Assembly (NCBI GenBank): GCA_008692225.1 | Contig: VICG01000015.1 | Location: 1,753,001-1,817,000 of the forward strand | From: Monilinia fructicola | Taxonomy: Eukaryota > Ascomycota > Leotiomycetes > Helotiales > Sclerotiniaceae | Length of the DNA: 64,000 nt | Reading direction: 5' to 3' | The notes under the pieces: generated by a model | Database searches by the model: none | What the model was told of the DNA's origin: nothing | What the model saw: only the letters and a program-made list of their open reading frames with translations | Shown: positions 1 through 10,302 of the stretch, in pieces | Layout of the letters: every line of letters starts with the position of its first letter | Numbering within the stretch: position 1 is the first letter of the stretch | Position numbers and translations under genes: made by a program

Positions 1-746
1 TCCTACAGCCTCGACAGTGTATTTACCCACATTGTCTCTTAATTTCTTAAGTATGCTGGTAGGTTTGTCATTCAAAGAGTGTGACTGAATATTGCTTGTT
101 GAATTCTCGCCACTGATAGTCGTAGATTTTGGATCAACATCATTAGTATATGGATCCTGGGATCCACGCTTCCGCTTTCTACCAGTTCGCTTCGGTACGG
201 CGATCTTAAGGAGAACATTGTTGGTGATGCTATTGTAGGATAGGATTGGTTCGCATGTGGGATCTCGAATTCGAAGAAAAAGTGGAATACATTCATCTTT
301 CAGTTCCCTCAAGAATCTATTATAATTGTTAGTCTAAAATCATGTTACTACAATGAGATGAGGCTTGTTTGTCATGCAGATGAAAGAGTACCCATAAATA
401 ACTGGACACGAGATAATCTTCACTTACCTTGTTCCATTGTGGTTGACGTCCAAAAGTCTTGATACCATTTTCGAGATTTTTAATAATCAATGGATGCTCG
501 ACGGCCACAATTTCTCTTGGAGGTATTGGGTATACTGGAGCCGATGGATCTTCTTCTTCGTAGTCATAATCTCCCGCTGCCTCTCGTTCATTCCCCTCAG
601 CTATTCCTTCCGCATATTGATCTTCGCCATCTACTTCTTCTTCTTCTTCTTCTTCTTCTTCCTCCTCTCTTCCTCCTCCTCCTCACCCTCTTGAAATCAA
701 CCTCTTCCCCAAATTCCATATCTTCTGAATCCTCGTAGTCTTCCAT
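1..746 (-). CDS. sfc1: TFIIIC subunit (Sfc1/Tfc1, GTF3C5 family), 5' part, cut by window edge
   Basis: This is a DNA-binding subunit of TFIIIC, the RNA polymerase III factor that binds tRNA and 5S gene promoters in the nucleus. Exon 1 (746 down to 428) encodes an acidic start, then PVYPIPPREIVAVEHP and NGIKTFG, the conserved opening of the family's triple-barrel domain. An intron (427-334, GTAAGT donor) follows. Exon 2 (333 to the edge) encodes PLFLRIRDP, ITNNVLLKIAVPKRTGRKRK and a linker. The acceptor TTTTAG at 334 keeps the frame; AATAG 16 bases further on would fit the branch site ACTAAC better but breaks the frame. The acidic GAA/GAG tract (about 635-743) changes frame: the frame starting at ATG 746 runs into poly-Arg, while the frame matching the domain has a TGA at 685-683 and no ATG. 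I infer a one-base indel. The rest of the gene lies left of the window. Confidence 0.85.
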
Positions 747-2852
747 ATTTGTATCAAGGTCAGAAGGAAAGTTACCAGGATTGAAAGCGAGACGGGCCGT
801 TTTCTATCATCGATCCCTGAGTTGCTCTGATTGAATGCCGAGATTCGACGGTCTTACCACTTTCTCGAAAATTTCTTGAACTATTTTTATGCGAATAGTA
901 TCAACAAGTCAGAGACCAGGAACAAGGTTAATATAGAAACGCCTATCAAAAACCGTCAATTTTTGGTAGGTGTTTTTTCTTCAGGCGAACCAGGTTCGAG
1001 GTCTCTCAATATGGGAAATGTTTAATTTTATTTTGTTTGTTTTGTTTTGTTGTTTGAACCAACCAATTAATTGTTTTACTATCGCTTTTGACGATATTTA
1101 GACGGGCGATTCTTGATGGCATTAATAAGGTTATGTTACGTAGGGAGATACTAGGTACCTACTAGCTGGGAAGGGAAGATAGATAGGAGGTACCTGGGAG
1201 GAGAGAGGTACAACAACAAGCAATCCTTCACGTCACCGGCGGGTAATTATAATATAATGGAATAGAATGGGATAGGATAGGATAGGATAGGATAGGATAT
1301 GAACAACCTTGGAATCTCTGGCTGCTCCTGATCATAAACTTTCTTATTTTTTTGATCGATCCCGAGTAGAAGGTTGCGAGAGGAGGGCCCGACCTAGGTA
1401 ATCTTTCTACGGACTACAAGTCTACAAGTACAGTGGGTGAACTGATCATGAGTGAATACGTACGAGTACTAGTAGTCTAGTAGTCTAGTAGTCTAGTAGT
1501 CTAGTACGTACCTACCTAGTAGGTACCGGTACCTCCTAGGTCCACGGGCAACCTGGGACGTGAAAGAAAAGGACCTGGTGGACTAATCTAGAAGGAGCCC
1601 TTAGGTCATCCCGACTCATGCCATCCTCAGGCCATTCATTCCCTTCCCTTCCATTCCAAGGTTTCATCTTAACAGCTGGAAACACCCTTCGAAGTGCGTA
1701 CCCCCTCCCCCGGCGAGACCGTGATAGATATTCTTCTCTTGATGCCTCAAAAGTAAGGTCTCGCTCACGCGACCCAAAAAAACACACGCTTGTATTAGAA
1801 CTAACCTGGAATCACCTGCCCAGGTGCAATCGAGTATAGTACAATAAATATAGTCCTGTACTGCAGTTCTATCGACTGAGGGGACCACTTCCATTATTGC
1901 ACTTGCACTTGCACTTGCACTTGTCATTAATGAATCTTGTTGTGTTGTTTATTAGACTTTGAAATGAAGTTTAAAATTGTAAAAAACTCCCAAATCATCT
2001 CAGTTGACGGACTTTTCACGACGTATTGTATTCTCTTGATACCCAATTATTCCAATTATTCCAATGTATTCCAAGCTTATCATCGACCATTCCTCCCCAT
2101 CTCACAGGAAAGCGCCAAAAACGCGGGTCCAAGGTTGCAGGGCGGTCATTCTTCTTCAATTTGATAGCTTGTGCTTCGGCAATAGAGGGAACCACATTCA
2201 CCGCCCGGATTAACCTCGACCTACTACCTACATTCAACAACCACGGCCGCCCTACGATTGATCGTGTGAGGCCAAACCACGTCACTGGGGATTATTGTGT
2301 GTGTGGATCACCTCTACTGTTTCTATCTTTCTCCACTCGCGCTGACGCTATCGTTTGATAGAACCTGTTTCTTCGTGCGCAAGACGACTTCAATCACCAA
2401 GCTAGCCCTCACAAGCCTTTGAGAGATAGAACTTGACAATTGACATAGAACCCATTGGCACTTCCAGTTATCGTCCCCAAAACCTACCAACATCGCATTA
2501 TCAATTTGTAACCACGGAATACAAACCACGCCATCAGGAAGCATTGAACCTGTCCAGTGCATCTCAGCGAATCGTTGTGCTTGAACCCACATCACTGCAC
2601 TTGTGCAATACAGCGACAAACGCAAGCTGGGCCCCTTCTATTAAGTTATTTACACCAGTCCACGGTCCTTCTAGCCTCGTCAAAATACGATCGACACATT
2701 CACCACGGCGATTCAAAGTGACGCGACACTGTCACTTTCAGAATTGAAATATTGGTGACGAGAACAGGAGGTTCCATACATAACCAACAACTACCAAGAT
2801 ACGAATAAAGGAGAATCGCGTCTCAGGCTCACCTTTGATTCAGTCGATCAAG
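747..2852. other. Intergenic region with short tandem repeats
   Basis: No gene is supported here. It separates two divergently transcribed genes. It holds a GGATA pentamer run (about 1267-1300), a TAGTCTAG octamer run (about 1468-1503), several ACCTAGGT/GGTACC-type palindromic words (1148-1196 and 1504-1542) and a CACTTG hexamer run (about 1899-1923). The open frames in 2.0-2.7 kb overlap on both strands, show no domain, and are probably chance. The last few hundred bases should hold the promoter and 5' UTR of the PP2A gene. Confidence 0.6.
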
Positions 2853-5041
2853 ATGAAGGCTTCAGACAGAGGGTTTGTAAGTCATTTTGATAAATAATAC
2901 CCTCCATGGCATCCGCATCATTTTGGAAAGTGATCATCTGCTAACCCCATCAGCATGAGCAGCTTCGCGCACAAAAAGATCCGAACAAATCAAAATCTAA
3001 GAAGGGGGAATCCAAAGATTGGCACATCTTCCCTTCACAATCCAATTCGCGGGAGCGGGACAATTCGGCATAACACCCTCATCTTCGAGTACAACACTTA
3101 ATGATTTGCGAAACAAGCCACTGCTCCAAACGACGCACATCTAGCTCAGCTGGCCCACTGCAACCACCATTGAATCCAGCTCTTAATACAATGTCTGCTC
3201 AGATCGATTCAATACTGCAGGAGGTTCTCCCAGCCCCGGGACACAAATCGTCATGGGCACTTCTCCAAGCGTTGTTATCAGCCCAAGTGCACCGGTAAGT
3301 CACGCCGCAGGTCTTGTCATGTCACTGTTTTAACGTTTTTAATTTTAGCACATCCCTCCTCAGGTTCCGCAGAAACAATGCCCACGATCTTGCCCCTTCC
3401 CAAGGCAGGTCAGAAGTCACTTATGTTTGATCGATTACAGACAACACCAAAGGACGTCCCGGAAGGCTCAGAAACACCGAAGCGACAGCATTCTTCGAGA
3501 TTTGACATATCTCCTCTCCGTGAATTGGAAAAGCTTCCTGGTTTCCACGAGGTCCCACCCAATCGCCGCCAGGATTTTTTCATGCAAAAGATTGACCAAT
3601 GTAATGTCATCTTTTGATTTTAATGATGCAAGTGCGGATATGAGTCTAAGGAGATGAAGAGGCTGGCTCTGCATGAACTTCTCGATTACGTTGCCAACAA
3701 CGACAAGTCATCACAGGCAATGTTCCAAAAGTTGTCGAGATGTTCAGCAAGAACCTTTTCCGTCCCATACCGCCTCCATAATCCTCAAGGCGAAGCATTG
3801 ACCCTGAGGAGACGAACCAGTTCCTTGAAGTTGCATGGCCGCAATATTCAAGTAGTGTATGAATTCTTCTGAGATTATCGAAAGCCAGACTTCAATACCA
3901 ATATTGCCAAAGCATACATAGACCTAGTTTTGTCTTACAGTTGCTCGAACTTTTCATTCCGGAAGATCCCCGCGAGCGAGACTTCTTGAAGACAACTTCA
4001 TAGGATATATGGAAAATTTCTCAACCTCCGCTCGTATATTAGAAGATCTAGTCAACAATGTGTTTTTCCAATTTGTGTATGAGACGGAGCGTTTCAATGG
4101 TTTGCTGAGCTATTGGAGATACTTGGATCTATCATCAATGCTTGCTCTGCCACTAAGGAGGAACAAATTGTCTTGACAAGAGTCTTGATACCATTACAGC
4201 AAATCAAGAGTTTAAGCATGTTCATCCAACTCGCCTACTGCATCGTTCAATTCTTGGAGAAGGATGCAGCATTAACAGAAAGAGGTATGTGCATCATCAT
4301 TTATGGTTTCGATTTACTTACGGATTTAGGTTGTTTTGGGATTGCCCGTTATTGGCAAGGTCAACAGAAAAAGAGGTGATGTTTCTCAACGAAGTGGAGG
4401 ATATTTTGAAGCTGATGGCCCCGCAGAATTCGCCAAGGTTCGGAGCCGCTCTTCCACAATTGGCAAATCAGTTGCAAGCCGCATTTTCAAGTCGCCGAAC
4501 GTGCGTTATATTCTGGAATAATGAATACTTTTGCAATCTGGTTAGCGACAAGTTGAGATTATCTTACCAATTATGTTTTGCCCTTTATATGAGAACTCGA
4601 AAGGTCATTGGAACAGGTGAGAAATTTTATCCTCAGTGATGGTCTACCCCGCTAATTACTCTGATCTAGAACGATTCATGCATGTTTACAATGCAATGAA
4701 GCTCTTCATGGAAATCAATCCTCAAACTTTTTTGATGATTGCTCTCACGATTACACTGAGCACCAGAACAATGCCGAGGCCAGAGAAAAGCCAGAGAAAA
4801 CAATGGAAAGCTCTGCGGAACAAGCAGGAAGGTCAAAGGCCAATGGATCCATCTTACCTACAGGGCCAGCTTCTCCATCGCGAACGAAAGTCACTCCCTT
4901 GAGAGCGGACGATGTAGATCCTATAACAGAAGAACCAGACAGAGGCTGGATTCTTTGAAACTTCAAGATGGAGATCGTCGAGAGCGAAGACCCGCTCACG
5001 ATCGACAAAACTCGGTAGGATCTTCCAGAAGCCAGCGATGA
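2853..5041 (+). CDS. rts1: PP2A regulatory subunit B, B56/Rts1 type, with many frame breaks
   Basis: The B56 subunit directs protein phosphatase 2A to its substrates, with roles in septation, cell cycle and stress in yeasts. A 24-base first exon (MKASDRGF) ends at a GTAAGT donor. The next exon opens at 2954 with a Lys/Ser-rich stretch. B56 hallmarks then appear in order but in changing frames: [14 protein letters not shown] and [11 protein letters not shown] (about 3515-3615), [14 protein letters not shown] (about 3660-3705), [12 protein letters not shown] (about 4065-4100), [18 protein letters not shown] (about 4225-4275), [12 protein letters not shown] (about 4515-4550) and [13 protein letters not shown] (about 4685-4730). 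The tail ends in an Arg/Ser-rich stretch at TGA 5039-5041. At least a dozen indels interrupt it, for example an extra T near 3612 and a missing A near 3645. Family and order are certain. The interruptions look like sequence error because both flanks match the family. Start and stop are inferred from family resemblance. Confidence 0.88.
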
Positions 5042-6453
5042 TTGTTGTTAGTACCATGTACGCTTTATTCCTGTTTTCATGGTGCTCATGGGAGTGGAAA
5101 GTTGTCATTTTGTCTTTGATTAGAATTGTGCTCACGCAGACCCTGTCTTCGTTATCTTCATCCTCTCGCTTCCTGTTCGTCTCCCCTCATCTTCAAGCAG
5201 TCTGTTTTGATGTACTATGCGGCAGTATTCTTCGTTGGTCAGAATTCATTCATTGAGAAATCATCTCAGAACGGTCTCGTTATCAGATCTCAATGTCGAT
5301 ATCGATGGCAACGATCAGTGAGCGGGAGTTCAACGCAAGGCGGTTGTCGAAATGTTTCTTCCTCGGCTGTCGCATCAAAGGACTTGATGGCGATCCGGAA
5401 AAGGTGATCATTCTTTCATTGACGATCAAGCTAGTCTCTCTCTTGAGATACATTATTCACTCATATTATGCATGGAATGGACTTCGGATCACATAAGTTT
5501 TTGTTAGGTTAGGTTTTGGTTGGATGGGCATGGAGTATGAATGGGATGGTGCTAAGAAGTATTGTTGCAGTTGAGATGCCTTGGACTTTTTTTTGGGAAT
5601 GAAGATGGAGGTGGAGAGAGGGGAGGTTAAGTAACGTGAAGGGAAGTAGGGGTTTTACGCATGCATGGGACGGGACGGGCAGGCAATCGAGAGAGTGAAA
5701 ATAAAGTAGCAGTAGCCAGCAGCAATAGTAGTAGTGGTGCTCTTTTGATAGGAAAACGAACAAGTAGATCTTCTTGCACAACGGGAGATGAGACTTGTAT
5801 ACATATGTGTACTGTAGGTATGTATGCATGGCATGGATTTTGGGATTTGCAAAATTGGAGGACAGTAGGTAGTGCATAGGTCGCAATTCATCAGAAAACC
5901 GTTACTTGGTGCAATCCATCGTTGGCACCTACCGCCAGCTGTCGTAATGTCATCGTCTTCGTCATTCAGAAGTGTTTCCCTGGAACTTTATCGGTTTTTT
6001 GTAAGGGGGGATTGGAAGCCGGGGGGAGGGGAAAGGGGGGAAGAGGGAGTTTTGGAGAAAGAAGGGCTTTTATTTGGTTTCTTGTAGATTTCTTGCTTTT
6101 GCTTTGCTTTTGCTTGGAGGGTGTATTTTGTATTCAGTTTGTTGTTGTATTTGGTATTTTGTATATTATATATTTTGGTGTGGCGGACTGGTTAGGCAGG
6201 TATTTAAAATCTCATCTCATCTCATCTTACATAGGTATTCAACACATTCGCTTGCTTGCTTGCTCGCGCGCTGCTAAAGCGCAGTGTCCTGCGCTGACTG
6301 ACTCTTTTCCTGCTTGGATGGCACCTGCTTGGGGCTGATGTCCCGTCCATGTTGATTCCTCCCGTGCCTCCTTTGACGCCTTTGCTTGAGAGAGAATGCA
6401 CATTTGACGCGCTTGATCGCGCCGTCTTTCTTTCCCCTCCCCTTTCCCCTCCT
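5042..6453. other. Convergent intergenic region, no supported gene
   Basis: This lies between the 3' ends of the PP2A and t-SNARE genes. It is rich in C/T to about 5.2 kb and in G runs around 6000-6060. Open frames on both strands (for example 5126-5407 + and 5509-5886 -) lack domains and have biased composition. I see no RNA gene. A C-terminal extension of the PP2A subunit into 5.1-5.4 kb cannot be excluded, because the frame is unreliable here. Confidence 0.5.
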
Positions 6454-7111
6454 TCATAGCACCCCAGCACCAGGATCAATAACAAAATCAGCACAAGATC
6501 AAGACGCCGATGCAACAGCTGCTCAAGCCATCCTCGTTCTCCTTCACCAGGCGATTCATCCTCTTCATGCCGCCCTGCAGCCTCCGCTGACGCGGTCCGT
6601 CACCGCTCCACATCGTGCAGGCATGCCCTTTGCTCTTCCAGCTCGCGCCCCAGTCATTCGGCCTGTTGGCGCAGGTTGCCCACGGTAATGGAAGACGCTG
6701 TCGAGCTGCGCATCTTGCTGCCTGAGCATCTGCAGCTGCTGCTGGTGTTCGAATTCCGCGGCGTAGTCGTCGTCCGGCGGGAGGTCTCGTGTGGTGTGCG
6801 CCGACGCCTCCTGCGGCGCGGGGCCCCGGTGTGCTGCCATGGTTTTCCGAGCTCCTCGCGCATGTCGTCGACTTCGCCTCCGATTTCATCGATCATGCGC
6901 ACGCGTCGAGAGACCTCTTCGATTTGTAAACCATACTTGTAGGGGTCGGCTTGGATGGCTTGGATGGAATCGCGGAGTCCGAGAGGTCGTTGTGAGGAGG
7001 GAGAGGGAGGTGGGGTTAGGTCGGAGCGGGCGGAGAGAAGCTCGGGGGTGGGGTGGGGAGACTTGGTCAGGGAGTGGATGCGCAGGTAGGAAGTGAAGAG
7101 AGGGCGCGCTG
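6454..7111 (-). CDS. Tail-anchored t-SNARE, Tlg1/syntaxin-6-like, with frame breaks; 5' exon not found
   Basis: This is a SNARE of the late Golgi/endosome fusion machinery. In order on the minus strand: RPLFTSYLRI after a probable acceptor (CCCTCAG) near 7111; DSIQAIQADPYKYGLQIEEV and MIDEIGGEVDDMREELGK, typical of the N-terminal three-helix region of syntaxin-6 relatives; an acidic linker; QMLRQQDAQLDSVFH and VGNLRQQA, the start of the SNARE motif; MKRMNRLVKENEDGLSSCC, its end; then a Val/Leu/Ile membrane anchor that closes at TGA about 6454. The pieces lie in three frames. There is an extra T at about 6683 (CATTACC), a missing base before the MKRMNR segment and a missing G in the anchor (TTGTGCTG), plus others upstream. 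The first coding exon should lie above 7111 but I could not identify it. The SNARE identity is firm; the Tlg1 versus Syn8 subfamily is an inference. Confidence 0.75.
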
Positions 7112-9400
7112 AGGGATAATTGGTGGTGTACATCACTGAGGGTGTTAGTAGTGTGAGACGATAGCAATGTGTTATGCGCGATTATGAAGTGTGTGCGGGA
7201 ATGGAGCTTGCGCATGAGTTCGAAAGTTCAGGTGCCATGATTGGGAAGCGAGAGATGGGGAGGGGGGAGGAGGGTAGTATGCATGCATTGGGTTGCAGTC
7301 GAAGGTTCCAAGCCTTCTTGAGTAGAAGTGCATGGAGTTTGCTGTGGAGGTTCCAGGCCGCTTGAGTGACGTGGGAGATTGTGAGGGGTAAGGCAGACCA
7401 CGCTCGCAGAGGAGTCAAGTGCCTCGAGTACAGGGAGTAAAACACCAGACGAGAAAGAGGCTAGAATAATTACGCCTGCACTTGTAGAAAGGGATCATCT
7501 TCATTAGTAGCGGACATCATCTTGAGCGAATGTTTTCTACGTCCAGTGTGAATAGCTTCGAGCCACAAGGTGTTATTTGCGTACTCCACCGATGGTGTTG
7601 TCTTATCTAAATCTAAGACATCAATGTAACGAAAGATGGCTGAGCCGCGACTTGTGTTTACTGTACTGTACTGTACTGGAGGGTACTGTACGAAGAGCTC
7701 TCCACAGTAGCGCTAGATGTATCGGAAAGCGAAGTAATCAACATACGAGCAGGCTGATCAGTTTGCAGAGAGATAGTCCTGGAGATGTATTCAACCAAGA
7801 TAGAATGCGTGTACATTAAAATGCCCAAGGTTAGAAAGATGACTATAAGTAGGTCGGTCAAGTAATGAGCAAGCAGGACATGCATTAAATTGATGTTGCT
7901 GTCCGGATGGATTGGAGGTTCTTGGGATGTCTATTACGGGTCTGATATTTCTAATGGTAAGGCTGACAATTGTTGATGAAGGGGGGAGATTCGGGGATGG
8001 ATGGATAAGCTTGAACCAAAAGGCTGAATCTACTCTCCAGGGCGACCGACAGTCACCTGGGCAGTAATAATAGTTAATAAAGTGATAGGTAGGGACTAGC
8101 TGCAAGTACTTAATAGGACGTTGGAGGTGGTAGGTAGTAATAAATGGCCCAGTAATATAAATAGCATATAAGTAAGGAGACAGTAAACAGGTACACGTAC
8201 AGGGACGCAGGGGTGGGTTATCTAATATATGGAGGAATGGAGTAATGGATAACCTATTCGGAGTAGACGTATAATACGTGGACCTAGTATGTAATTATTA
8301 TAAGGTTGCTTATTATTACTCCGTACTCGTAGAAGGTCCAGTATTCAGAGATCATCTGCTTACGTAACTTTTCACTCGGTGATTTGATTGAAATATGGAT
8401 CTGGGGTAATCTTAATTAGGTAGGAAGGAGCCTGGAGGTACTTGTGTTTCCAAGGTTAGTTACTAATCATAACTATAAATCAGTATTTATTGCTATGATT
8501 AATCAAGAGAAGATTAAGGTATATATAGATATATAGATATATAGATATATAGATATATAGATATATAGATATATAGATATATAGATATATAGATATATAG
8601 ATATATAGATATATAGATATATAGATATATAGATATTATATACTAGGTACACCTATTATTCATATAATATCTCCATCTATATTCTTCACTCGTGGTTATC
8701 AAAAGAGAGGCCTTCGCTTCCAATATTACTAGGTCACCACTCATTGGTTTGATAATTCTACGCTACATAAACATAATTGATATTTCTTGTCCATCCCATA
8801 CCCAAGACAGCGAGGTGTAAAAGCGAGGCAAGAGACAGAGAGGCAAAGAGGCAAAGAGCACCCATAATCGAGGCAATGCATAAGTCAGAAAGAAACCCAG
8901 AAACCGAGAAACCCAATACTTCCAAGGTTTGCTAAGAGAAGAAAAAAGGGGGGGCGTACAAACGACAACAATAACGAATGAAACATGCGAAATCTTTCGA
9001 GATGCATATACATGGTAGCAATTCAACTAACTGTTCTTCCAATTCCAATCTTTTATACTTCTTTTATCGGCAGGTTGCATCTTAGTACAACCACCATCAC
9101 TAACATTGCATCAAAGCAATCAAACAGCCCTTGTCAAGCATTTCTTGATACTACCAACCCTTTTCTGTCTGAAACTTCAACTCTGCAAGTGTCAAACTGT
9201 CCAATTATTCAAATGTTGAGAAATTGAAATAAAACCCATCCCTCAATAATAGCTCGTGTTCTTGGGACCAAAGATATGCTGATTCGAGACTTCAAATGTC
9301 CCGGGGGATTGGGAACATTCCGAACATTGCTATTCTTATATCTCCTGCTTGTAGATTCGTCGCCATAAGTTTGGAACCTGCTATCCTGTCTGGTTCACCT
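7112..9400. other. Gene-poor region with an AT-rich octamer array
   Basis: The t-SNARE 5' exon and promoter should lie at the left end. Beyond that I see no supported gene. The DNA holds TACTG pentamer repeats (about 7656-7690), several ACTCCGTA-like words (8260-8335), and a long ATATATAG array that is listed separately. From 8.65 to 9.3 kb the sequence is ordinary AT-rich DNA; its ORFs are short and lack domains. Confidence 0.5.
8521..8636. repeat. (ATATATAG)n octanucleotide array, about 14 copies
   Basis: The octamer repeats without interruption for about 115 bases. It is flanked by AT-rich single-copy DNA with no ORF. Because TATATA is self-complementary, the array can form hairpins. Confidence 0.95.
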
Positions 9401-9406
9401 AATCAT

Positions 9407-9601
9407 CTTGAAGGACGACGTGGCCAGCGCCTCTTCGTCTCTTTGGACAAATCGCCACATATTCGTCGTATCTTCCTTCTCCTCAACCTGCTTCTCCACC
9501 CGCGTCTCATCAAAGGGCTCATAAACCAACCTTTTTTGGGTTAGACGGGTGCCAGCATTACTATTCAACCCAGCTAGTGTAGCAAATCACATGGGCTGAT
9601 T
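9407..9601 (-). CDS. Possible last exon of an unrecognised minus-strand gene
   Basis: On the minus strand a frame open from an in-frame TGA near 9601 reads GLNSNAGTRLTQKRLVYEPF, then an acidic, lysine-rich stretch, NMWRFVQRDEEALATSSFKM and a stop near 9407. The composition (mixed charged, Trp/Phe-spaced) looks more protein-like than the other frames. A CACTAG acceptor lies just upstream, so it may be a terminal exon. I do not recognise it. The upstream region (9.6-10.2 kb) gives no clear partner exon, and indels are common in this part of the window, so the remainder could be hidden. It could also be chance. Confidence 0.25.
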
Positions 9602-10302
9602 GTCTGTTCCTTTCAGATTCTATCAGAATCAGATTTGTCATTCTTCTTATAGCTTATTATGAAATAATGCAGCTACTAAGTAGTCAGCAGTAGTTCCCGC
9701 TCTGTTGCCTACATGGAGTCATAGTTTTCTCACATTCTTTCCACACACCAGTGGAAGCCTTCCAGAGGAAATACTACAAAAAGTACCCCGCTCCTCATTT
9801 GTTATTGGTTTGGAAAAAGAAGGTGCAGTCCTCAAGTTTCTTTGTCTTATTCGCAGGAGCTTTCCAGGCCCGTATCCCAATGACATGGTACCGGAATATC
9901 TTTGACATTACACTTCTTACGCGGATTCCTACACGTCATATACTATATTGTATCTGCATCGGTGAATCAGAGAAGAGAAGATCCCTCCAACACGCCATTC
10001 TCCCCATTTGACTCTATGCCCTATGATTCGATTTGAACACTGCATATGCGCCCCTCTGTATCACTGAGCTGTACTTATTTAAAGGTTACTGCTAATGCTT
10101 TTAAACCTTTTCGTCAAAAAACTACACGCATTTTACACCTCACGATAGAATCAACCCTACACTTTGCAGTCGCTTCTGCATAACGCTTGCTTTTATTTCT
10201 TTAGGGCGTCAAGCTCCATGTCTAACTTGATCCTCTCATTGCCTGAAGAATCTTCATCACTTGCTTGTCCAACTTCAGCTTGATTTTTGAAGCAAAAAGA
10301 AG

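Noticed and set aside
8521..8636. CRISPR-like array
   Set aside because: The unit is 8 bases with no spacers, and the organism is a fungus.
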